From Cellulomonas edaphi (GTDB taxonomy: Bacteria; Actinomycetota; Actinomycetes; Actinomycetales; Cellulomonadaceae): a DNA stretch of 64,000 nucleotides. Below are positions 35,021 to 43,559 of this stretch, in pieces; the stretch's first letter is position 1; each line of letters opens with the position of its first letter. The notes under the pieces were generated by a model that worked only from the letters and a program-made list of their open reading frames with translations, was not told the DNA's origin and did not search any database. The position numbers and the translations under genes are program-made. Location: contig NZ_JAUCGR010000004.1 in assembly GCF_030362815.1 (NCBI RefSeq), positions 178,435 to 242,434 on the forward strand, written 5' to 3'.

Positions 35021-35326
35021 ATGTCGCGCGTGCCCACCTCGCTCATCGCTGCCCTCACGCTCGCGGCCGGGTTCTTCGTCGCGCAGGTGACCGACGTGCG
35101 GGCGCTGGGCGGGCTGGTGCTCGTGGCCGGCGTCGCGTGGTGCGTGTGGCGCGCGCGTGCGGCGGGCGTGCTCCGGCTGGCGACGGTGGTGGTGGTCGGC
35201 GCGGTGTGCTTCGTCGCCGCCCACGTGCTCGCGCCGCACCTGGGGGCGTGGCCGTCGGTGCTGCTGGTCGCGGCCGTGCTGGGCGCGGTGACCTGGGCTC
35301 TCGTGGACCGGCGACCCCGCGCGTGA
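35021..35326 (+). CDS. Small three-TM membrane protein
   Basis: 101 aa, almost entirely hydrophobic: segments at about 6-22, 26-44, 50-70 and 74-95. The C-terminus is basic (VDRRPRA), so it is cytoplasmic. No family recognised. Its TGA overlaps the GTG of the PfkB kinase gene, implying co-translation; a link to sugar metabolism would be speculative. The start is at ATG 35021. Confidence 0.6.
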   Translation: MSRVPTSLIAALTLAAGFFVAQVTDVRALGGLVLVAGVAWCVWRARAAGVLRLATVVVVGAVCFVAAHVLAPHLGAWPSVLLVAAVLGAVTWALVDRRPRA

Positions 35327-36159
35327 GGCTCGTCTGCTGCGGGCTGGCCACCCTGGACGTCGTCCAGGTGGTCGACGAGGTGCCCGCGGCCGACCAGAAG
35401 GTCGTCGCCCGCAGCGTGTCCGTGACCTTCGGTGGCCCGGCCGCCAACGCCGCCGCGACCGCCGCCGCGCTCGGCGTCCCGACGCGGCTCGTGACCGCCC
35501 TGGGCCGGTCGCCGCTGGCCGAGCTGGTGCGGCACGGCCTCGAGGAGGCGGGTGTCGAGGTCGTCGACCTGCTCGACGGGCCGGGTGCGCCCGCGGTCTC
35601 CACCGTCCTGGTGACCGCAGCGACGGGGGAGCGGGCCGTGGTCTCGGTCAACGCGACCGGGCTCGCGGAGCTGCTGCCGGCCGCGCCGTGGGCCCGCGAT
35701 GCGACGGCCGTGCTGGTCGACGGGCACCTGCTCGACGCGGGCCTGGAGCTGGCGTCGGCCGCGCGGGCCGCCGGCGTCCCCGTGCTGCTCGACGGCGGCA
35801 GCTGGAAGCCGGGCCTGGAGCGGCTGCTCGCCGTCGTCGACCACGCGGTGCTGTCGGCCGACTTCCGCGCACCGGGTTCGGGGGATCCGATGCACGCTGT
35901 CGCCGAGCTGGGCCCCTCGACGGTGGCGGTCTCCGCCGGGGCCGGGCCAGTGCGGGTGCGGGCCGGTGGGGCCGAGTCGGTCCTCGTGCCGCCGGGCGTC
36001 GACGACGTGGTGGACACGCTGGGCGCGGGCGACGTGCTGCACGGTGCGATGGCCGCGGCGCTCGCGCGGGGTGCTGCTCCTCTCGAGGCGCTCGAGCTCG
36101 GGATCCGGCAGGCGAGCGAGTCGGTCCGGTACGCGGGCGCGCTCGGCTGGGTGCGATAA
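35323..36159 (+). CDS. PfkB/ribokinase family carbohydrate kinase
   Basis: 278 aa. The family opening CCGLATLDVVQVVDEVP is present, as is FGGPAANAAATAAALG and the PfkB signature 2 DDVVDTLGAGDVLHGAMAAALARG with the catalytic Asp in DTLGAGD. The protein is somewhat shorter than usual (about 300). It phosphorylates a sugar or nucleoside at a primary or secondary hydroxyl; the substrate cannot be told from the sequence. The GTG start overlaps the previous gene's TGA. Confidence 0.87.
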   Translation: MRLVCCGLATLDVVQVVDEVPAADQKVVARSVSVTFGGPAANAAATAAALGVPTRLVTALGRSPLAELVRHGLEEAGVEVVDLLDGPGAPAVSTVLVTAATGERAVVSVNATGLAELLPAAPWARDATAVLVDGHLLDAGLELASAARAAGVPVLLDGGSWKPGLERLLAVVDHAVLSADFRAPGSGDPMHAVAELGPSTVAVSAGAGPVRVRAGGAESVLVPPGVDDVVDTLGAGDVLHGAMAAALARGAAPLEALELGIRQASESVRYAGALGWVR

Positions 36160-36198
36160 GGGGATGACCGGTCGGCTGGCGCCACGTAGGGTGCGGGC

Positions 36199-36693
36199 GT
36201 GCCGATCGAGCAGACCCTCGTCGCCGTTGACGAGCTGATCGCCGCCGGCGATCTGCGCGCTGCCCGCGTCAGGCTTCGCGACCTGGTCCGAGAGCAGCCC
36301 CGCCGCCTCGACCTGCGCGCCCGCCTCGCCGACGTGTACCGGCGCGAGGGCAACGCGGCGCAGGCGGGTCGGTGGAGCTACCTGAAGGAGTCTCGTGTCT
36401 CGGCGGAGGACCGGGCGTTCGAAAGGCTCTTCCAGGACGATCCGGTGCAGATCATGGCGGCGCTGCGGTGGAGGGGGTCCGAGGACGACGCCTCTGACCC
36501 GGATGCTCGCGCGCGGCTGGCCGAGGTGCGGGCACGCGCGCAGGCGCTGGCTGGACGGCGCCTCACCTGGGAGGACCCCCTCCGCCGCGACGCGTTCAAG
36601 CCCGCCGACCTGGGCTGCCTCGTCGTCATCGTGCTCGCGCTGGGGCTCGCGACAGCCGGCGCGGTGGCGATCTTCGACTGGCTCTCCGGCTGA
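36199..36693 (+). CDS. Uncharacterised TPR-like protein with C-terminal TM (DUF6584-like)
   Basis: 164 aa. The N-terminal half reads as two TPR-like helical pairs (VAVDELIAAGDLRAARVRLRDLVREQPRRLDLRARLADVYRREGNAAQAGRW). A charged middle follows, and one hydrophobic segment at about 138-158 ends the protein, giving a cytosolic TPR domain on a tail anchor. It looks like the DUF6584 family, recalled from general resemblance only. It ends 4 bases from the convergent LLM gene. No function is proposed. Confidence 0.6.
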   Translation: MPIEQTLVAVDELIAAGDLRAARVRLRDLVREQPRRLDLRARLADVYRREGNAAQAGRWSYLKESRVSAEDRAFERLFQDDPVQIMAALRWRGSEDDASDPDARARLAEVRARAQALAGRRLTWEDPLRRDAFKPADLGCLVVIVLALGLATAGAVAIFDWLSG

Positions 36694-36697
36694 GTCC

Positions 36698-37765
36698 TCA
36701 GCCCAGCGCCTCCCGCACCAGGGGAGCGACGCGGGTCCCCAGCAGCTCGATGGCACGCAACGACTCCGCCTGCGGGACGCCCGACAGGTCCATCTGGAAC
36801 GACTGCCGGTCGTGCCCCAGCACGGCGTGCAGCGCGACGATCCGCTCGGCGACCTCCTCGGGGTGGCCCACGAAGTACGCGCCACCGCGCGCCGCCTGCG
36901 ACTCGTAGGAGATCCGGTTGGGCATCGAGAAGCCGCGCTCGGCGGAGATGCGCCGCATCGACTCGAGCCAGTAGGGGTAGAAGAACTCGCGGGCGGACCT
37001 GCCGTCCTCGCCGATGAACCCCATGCCGGCGACCGAGACGAAAGGCCGCGCGTCGTCCGCCAGCCGCTCGCGCACCGCGGGTCCGGCCTCGGCGTAGGAG
37101 CGGCGGTACAGGTCGACGAGCGGCGCGAACGAGGCCGGCTGCCCCCCGATGATCGCGTAGCTGATGGGCAGGCCCAGCAGGCCGGCGCGGGCGGACGACT
37201 GGGGGTTGCCCCCTGTGGCGACGGCGATGTTCAGGTGCGCGCCCCGGCCCGGCAGGTCGGACGGGCGCGGGAGGACCAGCGCGTCGTCAAGGGCGGGACG
37301 GAAGCGGCCCGACCAGGTGGTCCGCTCGGCCAGGTCGAGCTGGAGAAGCAGGGCGATCTTCTCGTCGTACAGCTCGTCGTAGTCGTCGAGCGAGGCGCCG
37401 AACAGGGGATAGGACTCGATGAAGGAGCCGCGTCCCGCCAGCAGCTCGACGCGGCCCTGCGAGTACAGGTCCATCGTCGCGAACTGCTGGTAGACGCGCA
37501 CCGGGTCCTCGGTCGACAGCACGGTCACGGCCGACCCCACGGTGATGCGCGACGTCTGGGCCAGGCCGGCGGCGATCACGGTGGAGGGGGAGGAGATCGC
37601 GTAGTCCGGGCGGTGGTGCTCGCCGATCCCGGCGTACTCGAGGCCCACCTCGTCGGCCAGCCGGATGCGCTCCAGCACGTCGCGCAGGCGCTGGCCGGGG
37701 GAGACCACCTCGCCGGTGACCGGGGAGGGGTGCACGTCGCCGAAGGTGTAGAAGCCGAGTTCCAT
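36698..37765 (-). CDS. LLM class flavin-dependent oxidoreductase
   Basis: 355 aa. The luciferase-like barrel shows LGFYTFGDVHPSP, GLEYAGIGEHHRPDYAISSPSTVIAAGLAQTSRITVGSAVTVLSTEDPVRVYQQFATMDLYSQGRVELLAGRGSFIESYPLFG, a well-conserved block of the F420/FMN-type subgroup, with ISYAIIGGQP and RISYESQAARGGAYFVG later. Oxygenase or reductase activity on an unknown substrate is inferred. It is the third LLM enzyme of the window and belongs to a different subgroup from the other two. Confidence 0.85.
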   Translation of the reverse strand: MELGFYTFGDVHPSPVTGEVVSPGQRLRDVLERIRLADEVGLEYAGIGEHHRPDYAISSPSTVIAAGLAQTSRITVGSAVTVLSTEDPVRVYQQFATMDLYSQGRVELLAGRGSFIESYPLFGASLDDYDELYDEKIALLLQLDLAERTTWSGRFRPALDDALVLPRPSDLPGRGAHLNIAVATGGNPQSSARAGLLGLPISYAIIGGQPASFAPLVDLYRRSYAEAGPAVRERLADDARPFVSVAGMGFIGEDGRSAREFFYPYWLESMRRISAERGFSMPNRISYESQAARGGAYFVGHPEEVAERIVALHAVLGHDRQSFQMDLSGVPQAESLRAIELLGTRVAPLVREALG

Positions 37766-37888
37766 GTCCCGACGATAGGCCGCGCGGGTGATTCTGCCCC
37801 ACGGCCCGAGCGGTGTGACGAGGAGCGACGCCGCTGGTTACGCCATGTTTCGGGTCGGTCACGATGTGGTCACGGTCACAGAAGGTGG

Positions 37889-37925
37889 TTGACACGGATT
37901 AGTAAGGCAGGTCTACTAACAAACA
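37889..37925 (+). promoter_or_regulatory. Promoter with inverted repeat before ROK regulator; leaderless start
   Basis: TTGACA (37889-37894) is a consensus -35; TCTACT or TACTAA at 37912-37919 is a -10. The predicted transcription start falls within a base or two of ATG 37925, so the mRNA is probably leaderless, and no ribosome site precedes the ATG. TTAGTA (37899-37904) and TACTAA (37914-37919) form an inverted repeat 9 bases apart inside the promoter spacer, a good operator for the ROK protein itself. Confidence 0.7.
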
Positions 37926-39085
37926 TGACGACGGTCGGGCAGCTTCCCGTGACGGGTGCGCGAGCCGTCGGACGGATGCTCCGTCCGACGGCGAAGGCGC
38001 TGCCCGAGCACGCCCGGGCGCACAACCGGTCGATGGTCCTGGCGCACCTGTTCCACGAGGGCCCCTCGTCGCGTGCCGACGTCGCGCGCTCCACGGGCCT
38101 GACCCGCGTCACGGTGTCGGGACTCGTCGCGGACCTCATGGCGGAGGGCCTGGTCACCGAGCTGGGCGTCCGGTCCGAGGGCAAGGTCGGCAAGCCGGCC
38201 ACCCTGGTGGGGATGCAGACCGAGGCCTTCCAGATCGTGGCCGTGGACCTCACGGACGACTCGCGCCTGCTGGGTGCGGTGATGACGCTGGTGGGGGACG
38301 TGCTGCAGCGCCGCTCGGTCCCGCTGGAGGGGCGCACCGGCGAGGCCGCCGTCGAGCTGCTCGAGACGCTCTGCCGCGACCTGCTGGCGCTCGCCGACCG
38401 GCCCGTGGTGGGTGTCGGGATCTCGTCGCCCGGCGTCATCGACAACGACGGCCGCGTGGTGCAGGCGCCCAACCGCGGCTGGTACGACCTGCCGCTGGCC
38501 GAGTTGCTGCACGAGCGCCTCGAGGTCCCCGTGCACGTGGCCAACGACGCCAACACCCGCGCGCTGGCCGAGTTCACGTACGGCGAGGCCGCCGGCGGGA
38601 GCATGGTGGTGACGATCGGCGCCGGTGTGGGCGCGGGGATCGTCGTCGACGGTGCGCTCGTCGTGGGGCGGCACCACGCCGCCGGCGAGATCGGTCACGT
38701 GACCGTGCTGGACGAGGACGCCGACGAGTGCGCCTGCGGGCGCCGCGGCTGCCTCGAGACCGTGCTGAGCGTGCCGGCCCTGCGCCGCCGCACCTCCGGT
38801 CTGAGCACCGAGGACTCCGACGCCGAGCTGGCGTCGGTCGGACGGCTGCTGGGGTTCGCCCTGGCACCGGTCGTGTCAGCGCTCGACCTCGGCGAGGTCC
38901 TGCTCTCCGGTCCGCCGGAGCTGCTGGACGGACCTCTGCGCGAGGCGGCGCTCGACGCCGTCCGGGCGCGAACCATGCCCGTGATCGGGCAGACGTTCGC
39001 GCTGCGGATGGGATCACTAGACGAGGACGGTGCGCTGGCAGGCGCTGCAGTGCTCGTCCTGGCAGGTCAGCTCGGGGTCTCGTGA
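37925..39085 (+). CDS. ROK family transcriptional repressor (NagC/XylR type)
   Basis: 386 aa. The N-terminal winged HTH (about 32-75) reads NRSMVLAHLFHEGPSSRADVARSTGLTRVTVSGLVADLMAEGL. The ROK domain follows, with the zinc-binding C-A-C-G-R-R-G-C-L-E motif and the VANDANTRALAEFTYGEAAGG block; the sugar-binding residues are retained but the kinase ATP motif is not evident. It should repress the following transport and catabolic genes until an amino sugar or sugar phosphate binds. The ATG start has no leader. A hairpin overlaps its stop codon, before the binding-protein gene. Confidence 0.9.
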   Translation: MTTVGQLPVTGARAVGRMLRPTAKALPEHARAHNRSMVLAHLFHEGPSSRADVARSTGLTRVTVSGLVADLMAEGLVTELGVRSEGKVGKPATLVGMQTEAFQIVAVDLTDDSRLLGAVMTLVGDVLQRRSVPLEGRTGEAAVELLETLCRDLLALADRPVVGVGISSPGVIDNDGRVVQAPNRGWYDLPLAELLHERLEVPVHVANDANTRALAEFTYGEAAGGSMVVTIGAGVGAGIVVDGALVVGRHHAAGEIGHVTVLDEDADECACGRRGCLETVLSVPALRRRTSGLSTEDSDAELASVGRLLGFALAPVVSALDLGEVLLSGPPELLDGPLREAALDAVRARTMPVIGQTFALRMGSLDEDGALAGAAVLVLAGQLGVS

Positions 39086-39095
39086 CGACCCCGAG
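39071..39095 (+). terminator. Hairpin overlapping the ROK regulator stop
   Basis: CTCGGGGTC (39071-39079) pairs perfectly with GACCCCGAG (39087-39095) over a 7-base loop that contains the stop codon TGA. It can end or attenuate transcription between the regulator and the binding-protein gene, partly separating their expression. Confidence 0.55.
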
Positions 39096-39171
39096 CCGAC
39101 CAACTGCAGGTCGGAACAACCCCCGGCGACGCCATCCGGCGCTCGCCTCGCTCACGGGAGGAAACCCCAAC

Positions 39172-40515
39172 GTGAAGATCCTACGTTTCGCGGCCGTCGG
39201 CGTGGCGGCAGCGCTTGCGCTGACCGCGTGCAGCTCCGACAGCGACACCCCGTCGGAGACGACGAAGCCGACCGCCTCGGAGTCGGCTGCGGCCCCCGAG
39301 GCCGCGACGATCAAGCTGTGGCTCAACGGCACGGACACCCCCGACGCTCTGCGCGAGTACCTGACGACGACGTTCGCCGCGCAGAACCCGGGCTCCAAGC
39401 TCGTCATCGAGCAGCAGGACTGGAACGGGCTGGTCCCGCGCCTCCAGACGGCCCTCGCGTCCGAGGACCAGACCCCCGACGTGGTCGAGGTCGGCAACAC
39501 GCAGTCGGCGACCTTCACCTACGCGGGTGCGTTCTCCGACCTGACGAGCCTGTACCCCGAGCTCGGCGGCGACAAGCTGCTCCCCGGCTTCGTCGAGGCC
39601 GGCACGGCCGACGGCAAGATCATGGCGGTGCCGTACTACTCGGGCGCCCGCGCCGTGTTCTACAACAAGGACATGTTCAAGGACGCCGGCGTGGAGGTCC
39701 CCACCACGCTCGCCGACTTCACCAAGGCCGCGCAGAAGCTCACGACCGACAAGGTCTCCGGCTTCTGGTTCCCCGGCCAGGACTGGTACAACGGCGCCAC
39801 CTGGATCTACACCAACGGCGGCGACCTCGCCGTGCAGGACGGCGACCAGTGGAAGGGCGCGCTCTCCTCGCCCGAGTCGATCAAGGGCCTGACCGAGGTC
39901 CAGGAGCTGTTCAAGACGGCCACCAAGGCGCCGGCGGACAGCGACTCGAACGAGCCGTGGGTTCCCTTCAACCAGGGCAAGGCCGCCATGTTCTCCGCTC
40001 CCACCTGGGCGCGCTGGAGCATCGACCTGCCCGAGTGCAACGAGGGCGTCGCCGCTGACGACAAGTCGGACGAGGCCACGGCCAAGCGCACCAAGCAGCA
40101 GGCCTGCAACGAGGAGCACACCGGTGTCTTCCCGATGCCGGGTCTCGACGCGAGCAAGGTCGCCACGGCGTTCGCCGGTGGCTCCAACATCGGCATCCCC
40201 GCCAAGTCGCAGCACCAGGAGCTGGCCCAGAACCTGCTGAAGATCATCTTCTCGGCCGAGTTCCAGAACATGCTCGGCCAGAACGGTCTCATCCCGGGCA
40301 ACTCGGAGTACGCGACCTCGATGGGTGACGACGTCTACGCCAAGGCCGCGATCGCCGCCGCCCTCGGTGCCAAGCTGACGCCCGCCGCCGAGAACTGGGC
40401 GACCGTCGAGGGCGACCGCATCCTGGAGGACTTCTTCCAGAAGCTCGCGACCGGTGCTGACGTGACGAAGTCGGCCGCCGACGCCGACAAGCTCATCACC
40501 GACACGCTCAACTAG
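39172..40515 (+). CDS. ABC sugar transporter substrate-binding lipoprotein
   Basis: 447 aa, family-1 extracellular solute-binding protein. The signal ends LALTAC (Cys20 lipobox), followed by a Ser/Thr-rich linker. Motifs: IKLWLNGTD, LASEDQTPDVVEVGNTQSATFTYAGAFSDLTSLY, MAVPYYSGARAVFYNKDMFKDAGVEVPTTLADF, WVPFNQGKAAMFSAPTWARW and FAGGSNIGIPAKSQHQELAQNLLKIIF, characteristic of the maltose/oligosaccharide family. GGGAGGAAA stands about 9 bases before the GTG. With the ROK regulator, kinase and NagB it probably binds N-acetylglucosamine, chitobiose or similar. High expression is supported by its codon use and by the hairpin after it. Confidence 0.9.
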   Translation: MKILRFAAVGVAAALALTACSSDSDTPSETTKPTASESAAAPEAATIKLWLNGTDTPDALREYLTTTFAAQNPGSKLVIEQQDWNGLVPRLQTALASEDQTPDVVEVGNTQSATFTYAGAFSDLTSLYPELGGDKLLPGFVEAGTADGKIMAVPYYSGARAVFYNKDMFKDAGVEVPTTLADFTKAAQKLTTDKVSGFWFPGQDWYNGATWIYTNGGDLAVQDGDQWKGALSSPESIKGLTEVQELFKTATKAPADSDSNEPWVPFNQGKAAMFSAPTWARWSIDLPECNEGVAADDKSDEATAKRTKQQACNEEHTGVFPMPGLDASKVATAFAGGSNIGIPAKSQHQELAQNLLKIIFSAEFQNMLGQNGLIPGNSEYATSMGDDVYAKAAIAAALGAKLTPAAENWATVEGDRILEDFFQKLATGADVTKSAADADKLITDTLN

Positions 40516-40518
40516 TAC

Positions 40519-40557
40519 GTCGGTGGCCGGCCGATCACGAGTCGGCCGGCCACCGAC
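40519..40557 (+). promoter_or_regulatory. Intercistronic hairpin between binding protein and permeases
   Basis: A perfect 16-bp stem (40519-40534 with 40542-40557) around a 7-base loop begins 4 bases after the stop of the binding-protein gene. In other ABC sugar operons such stems protect or partly terminate the mRNA and keep the binding protein in excess over the permeases; the same role is inferred here. Confidence 0.8.
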
Positions 40558-40670
40558 CACCCGATCACCCGTCGCGGAACCGCACCCCCGCCGAGACCGC
40601 GACCCCTGATCCGGCGCGGCCGGGCCTGCTCACAGGCCGGCTCGGCCGTGCCATCAGACTGGAGCTCCCC

Positions 40671-41615
40671 ATGGCAGCCACTGCCCCCACGGTCGCCGGG
40701 ACCACGGCAACGCCCGTCCCGCCCGCCCGTCGCCGACGCCCCAAGGTCGGTGCGTACGGCCTGCTCGTGCCCGCGAGCATCATCATCGGTATCGCGCTCG
40801 GCTACCCGCTCGTGCGCCAGTTCGTCATCTCCTTCCAGGAGTTCGGCCTCAAGCAGCAGTTCGGTGCGGCCCCCGAGTGGGTGGGCCTGCAGAACTACAA
40901 GGATCTGCTGACCGACAGCTACGTCTGGACGGTCATCGCCCGCTCGGTCGCGTTCTGCCTCGTCAACGCCGTCGTGACGATGGCGATCGGCATGAGCCTC
41001 GCGGTCCTGATGCAGCGCGTGGGCCGCAGCGCGCGGATCACGCTCCAGGTCTCCCTGCTGCTCGCGTGGGGCACGCCGGTGCTCGCCTCGATGACGGTGT
41101 GGCAGTGGCTGTTCGACACCCAGAACGGCCTGATCAACTGGACGCTGTCGAACGTGCTCGGCATCGAGTCCATGGCCCAGCACTCGTGGATCATCGAGCC
41201 GCTGTCCTTCTTCTTCGTCGCCACCGTGATCGTCGTGTGGATGTCCGTGCCGTTCGTGGCGTTCTCGGTCTACGCGGGCCTGCTCCAGGTCCCCACCGAG
41301 ACGATGGAGGCCGCGCAGCTGGACGGCGCCTCGGCGCGCCAGCGGTTCTGGGGCATCACCATCCCGATGATCCGCCCCGTCCTGTCGATCGTCCTGCTGC
41401 TGCAGGTGATCTGGGACCTCAAGGTCTTCACGCAGATCTACGTGCTGCAGCGTGCCGGCGCACCGACGCGCGACACCAACCTGCTGGGCACGCTCATCTA
41501 CTCGTACTCGAAGGAGTTCGGCCTGGCCGGGGCGCTCGCCACGATCATGCTGGTGCTGACTCTCGCCCTCACCGGGTTCTACATCCGGCAGATGCTGAAG
41601 GAGGACGAGCTGTGA
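40671..41615 (+). CDS. ABC sugar transporter permease (MalF-like)
   Basis: 314 aa. About six hydrophobic segments, the first at about 28-48 (GLLVPASIIIGIALGYPLV). The EAA loop at the cytoplasmic side reads TMEAAQLDGASARQRFWGITIPMIRP, where the ATPase docks. With the second permease it makes the importer channel for the sugar captured by the lipoprotein. ATG 40671. Its stop overlaps the next gene's GTG (GTGA). No ATPase gene lies in the locus, so a shared MsiK-like ATPase elsewhere is needed. Confidence 0.9.
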   Translation: MAATAPTVAGTTATPVPPARRRRPKVGAYGLLVPASIIIGIALGYPLVRQFVISFQEFGLKQQFGAAPEWVGLQNYKDLLTDSYVWTVIARSVAFCLVNAVVTMAIGMSLAVLMQRVGRSARITLQVSLLLAWGTPVLASMTVWQWLFDTQNGLINWTLSNVLGIESMAQHSWIIEPLSFFFVATVIVVWMSVPFVAFSVYAGLLQVPTETMEAAQLDGASARQRFWGITIPMIRPVLSIVLLLQVIWDLKVFTQIYVLQRAGAPTRDTNLLGTLIYSYSKEFGLAGALATIMLVLTLALTGFYIRQMLKEDEL

Positions 41616-42532
41616 GCGCCGTCGCCGCCCCCACCACGCTCGGAGTCCCCGCCGACCGCCCGACCCGCGTCGCGGCCACCCGGGCCACCGACTCGGGCCG
41701 CAGCCAGACGAGCACGTCGCGCCGGGTGCTGGGCGCGCTCGCCATCGTCGTCGCGATCGCCTGGGTCTTCCCCATCTACTGGATGATCAACAGCGCGTTC
41801 CAGCCGCTGAACAAGCTCCAGGCCGAGGACCCCACCTGGCTGCCGCTGGGCGGAACCGTGGCGAACTTCCGCCAGGTCATCGACGACGGCACGTTCTGGC
41901 AGGCCATGCGGACCTCGCTGGCCGTCGTGGTCCTCGTGCTGTTCGCTGCGCTGATCTTCGCCTTCCTCGCCGCGCTCGCGGTGAGCCGGTTCCGGTTCAA
42001 GGGCCGCAAGTCGTTCATCCTCGCGATCCTCGTGGTGCAGATGATCCCCGCCGAGGGCCTGTTCATCTCGCAGTACCAGGTGCTCGACGGCTGGGGCCTC
42101 GTCAACAAGGTGCTCGGCCTGGCGCTGGTCTACACGGCCGCGATCCTGCCCTTCACCATCTGGATGCTGCGCGGCTTCGTGGCGGGCGTCCCGATCGAGC
42201 TCGAGGAGGCCGGCATGGTCGACGGGCTCTCGCGCGTGGGTGCCTTCTTCCGTATCACCTTCCCGCTGCTGGCCCCGGGCCTCGTCGCGGCCGGGGTGTT
42301 CGGCTTCCTGCAGGCGTGGAACGAGTACACGCTGGCCCTCGTGGTCATGACGGACCCCGAGCAGCGCACGCTGCCGCTGTGGCTCCAGAGCCTGGTCGAG
42401 TCCAACCGAGCGACCGACTGGGGCGTGGTCATGGCGGGCTCCGCCGTCATCGCGATCCCCGTCATCGCGTTCTTCCTGCTGGTGCAGGGCCGCATGACCT
42501 CGGGTCTGGTCTCGGGTGCGGTGAAGGGCTGA
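41612..42532 (+). CDS. ABC sugar transporter permease (MalG-like)
   Basis: 306 aa. A polar N-terminus of about 35 residues precedes about six TM segments, the first at about 42-62 (ALAIVVAIAWVFPIYWMINS). The EAA loop is ELEEAGMVDGLSRVGAFFRITFPLLAPG. FLQAWNEYTLALVVM and LPLWLQSLV are typical of MalG-type components. GTG overlaps the previous stop; the ROK kinase gene follows 1 base after its stop. Confidence 0.9.
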   Translation: MSAVAAPTTLGVPADRPTRVAATRATDSGRSQTSTSRRVLGALAIVVAIAWVFPIYWMINSAFQPLNKLQAEDPTWLPLGGTVANFRQVIDDGTFWQAMRTSLAVVVLVLFAALIFAFLAALAVSRFRFKGRKSFILAILVVQMIPAEGLFISQYQVLDGWGLVNKVLGLALVYTAAILPFTIWMLRGFVAGVPIELEEAGMVDGLSRVGAFFRITFPLLAPGLVAAGVFGFLQAWNEYTLALVVMTDPEQRTLPLWLQSLVESNRATDWGVVMAGSAVIAIPVIAFFLLVQGRMTSGLVSGAVKG

Positions 42533-42533
42533 C

Positions 42534-43559
42534 GTGAGCGAGCAACTCATCACGGCGCCCGGGGGGCAGGTGCCGTCGGACGGCCTGCCCGCGAGCGTGG
42601 TGGGAACCCCCGACGGGTCTCCGCAGGGCTGGTCCGTGGGCCTCGACGTGGGCGGCACCAAGGTGCTCGGCGTGGTGCTGGACCCCGCCGGCGTGGTCCG
42701 GCACGAGGTGCGGTCGACGACCGTGCGCGGCGTGGACGGCGTCGTCGACGGGGTCGTGGCTGCGGTGCACGAGCTGGCGGGCCTGGCCGGGGTCTCTGTC
42801 GAGGACCTGGCGGGCGTGGGCATCGGGCTCCCCGGGGTGGTCGACCCCGTCGACGGCTCCGTGGAGCACGCGGTCAACCTGGGGATCGAGGCTCGCGTGG
42901 CCCTGGGTGCGCTGGTCGCGGCCCGGCTGGGCGCGGCGCTCCCGGTCCAGGTGGAGAACGACCTCAACATGGCCGCGCTCGGCGCCGCCCATCTCACCGA
43001 CGCGCCCGTGGCCGACCTGGCCTTCCTGGCGCTCGGCACCGGCGTGGCCGCCGGGCTGCTGCTCGACGGGCGGCTGCGCCGCGGCGCGACCGGCGCGGCC
43101 GGCGAGATCGGCCACCTGACGCTCATCGTCGACGGCCTGCCGTGCAAGTGCGGCCAGGCAGGCTGCGTGGAGCAGTACGCCTCCGGTACGGCGATCGACG
43201 TGGCCTGGCCCGGGCCGCACGCACGACCCGCTCCGCTCGAGCTGTTCGACGCGGCCGCCGCGGGGGACCCGCGCGCCGTCGAGGTGCGCGACCGGTTCGC
43301 GTGGGCCGTCGCGTCCGCGGTGCGCATCCTGGTGCTCACGTGCGACGTGCAGCACGTGGTGATCGGTGGCGGCGTGTCCGGCGTCGGCGCACCCTTGCTG
43401 GAGGCCGTCCGCGACGTGCTCGTCGCCGAGGCGCAGGCCTCGCCGTTCCTCGCCTCGATGGGCCTCGCGAACCGCATCAGCCTGGCCCCCGCCGGGATGC
43501 CGGTCGGCGCCGTCGGTGCCGCCCTCGCCGGACGCCGCGCCACGGAAGGAGCGATCTGA
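42534..43559 (+). CDS. ROK family sugar kinase (N-acetylglucosamine/glucose type)
   Basis: 341 aa. The ATP phosphate-binding motif is VGLDVGGTKVLGVV (about 34-47), the sugar and base site PVQVENDLNMAALG with its catalytic Asp, and the ROK zinc motif CKCGQAGCVEQYASG. TGAAGEIGHLTLI precedes it, with the Glu and His that contact the sugar C2 group. An N-terminal extension of about 30 residues is Gly/Pro-rich. In context it should phosphorylate GlcNAc or glucosamine taken up by the ABC system, feeding NagB; no deacetylase (NagA) is found here. The 1-base spacing suggests one operon. Confidence 0.87.
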   Translation: MSEQLITAPGGQVPSDGLPASVVGTPDGSPQGWSVGLDVGGTKVLGVVLDPAGVVRHEVRSTTVRGVDGVVDGVVAAVHELAGLAGVSVEDLAGVGIGLPGVVDPVDGSVEHAVNLGIEARVALGALVAARLGAALPVQVENDLNMAALGAAHLTDAPVADLAFLALGTGVAAGLLLDGRLRRGATGAAGEIGHLTLIVDGLPCKCGQAGCVEQYASGTAIDVAWPGPHARPAPLELFDAAAAGDPRAVEVRDRFAWAVASAVRILVLTCDVQHVVIGGGVSGVGAPLLEAVRDVLVAEAQASPFLASMGLANRISLAPAGMPVGAVGAALAGRRATEGAI

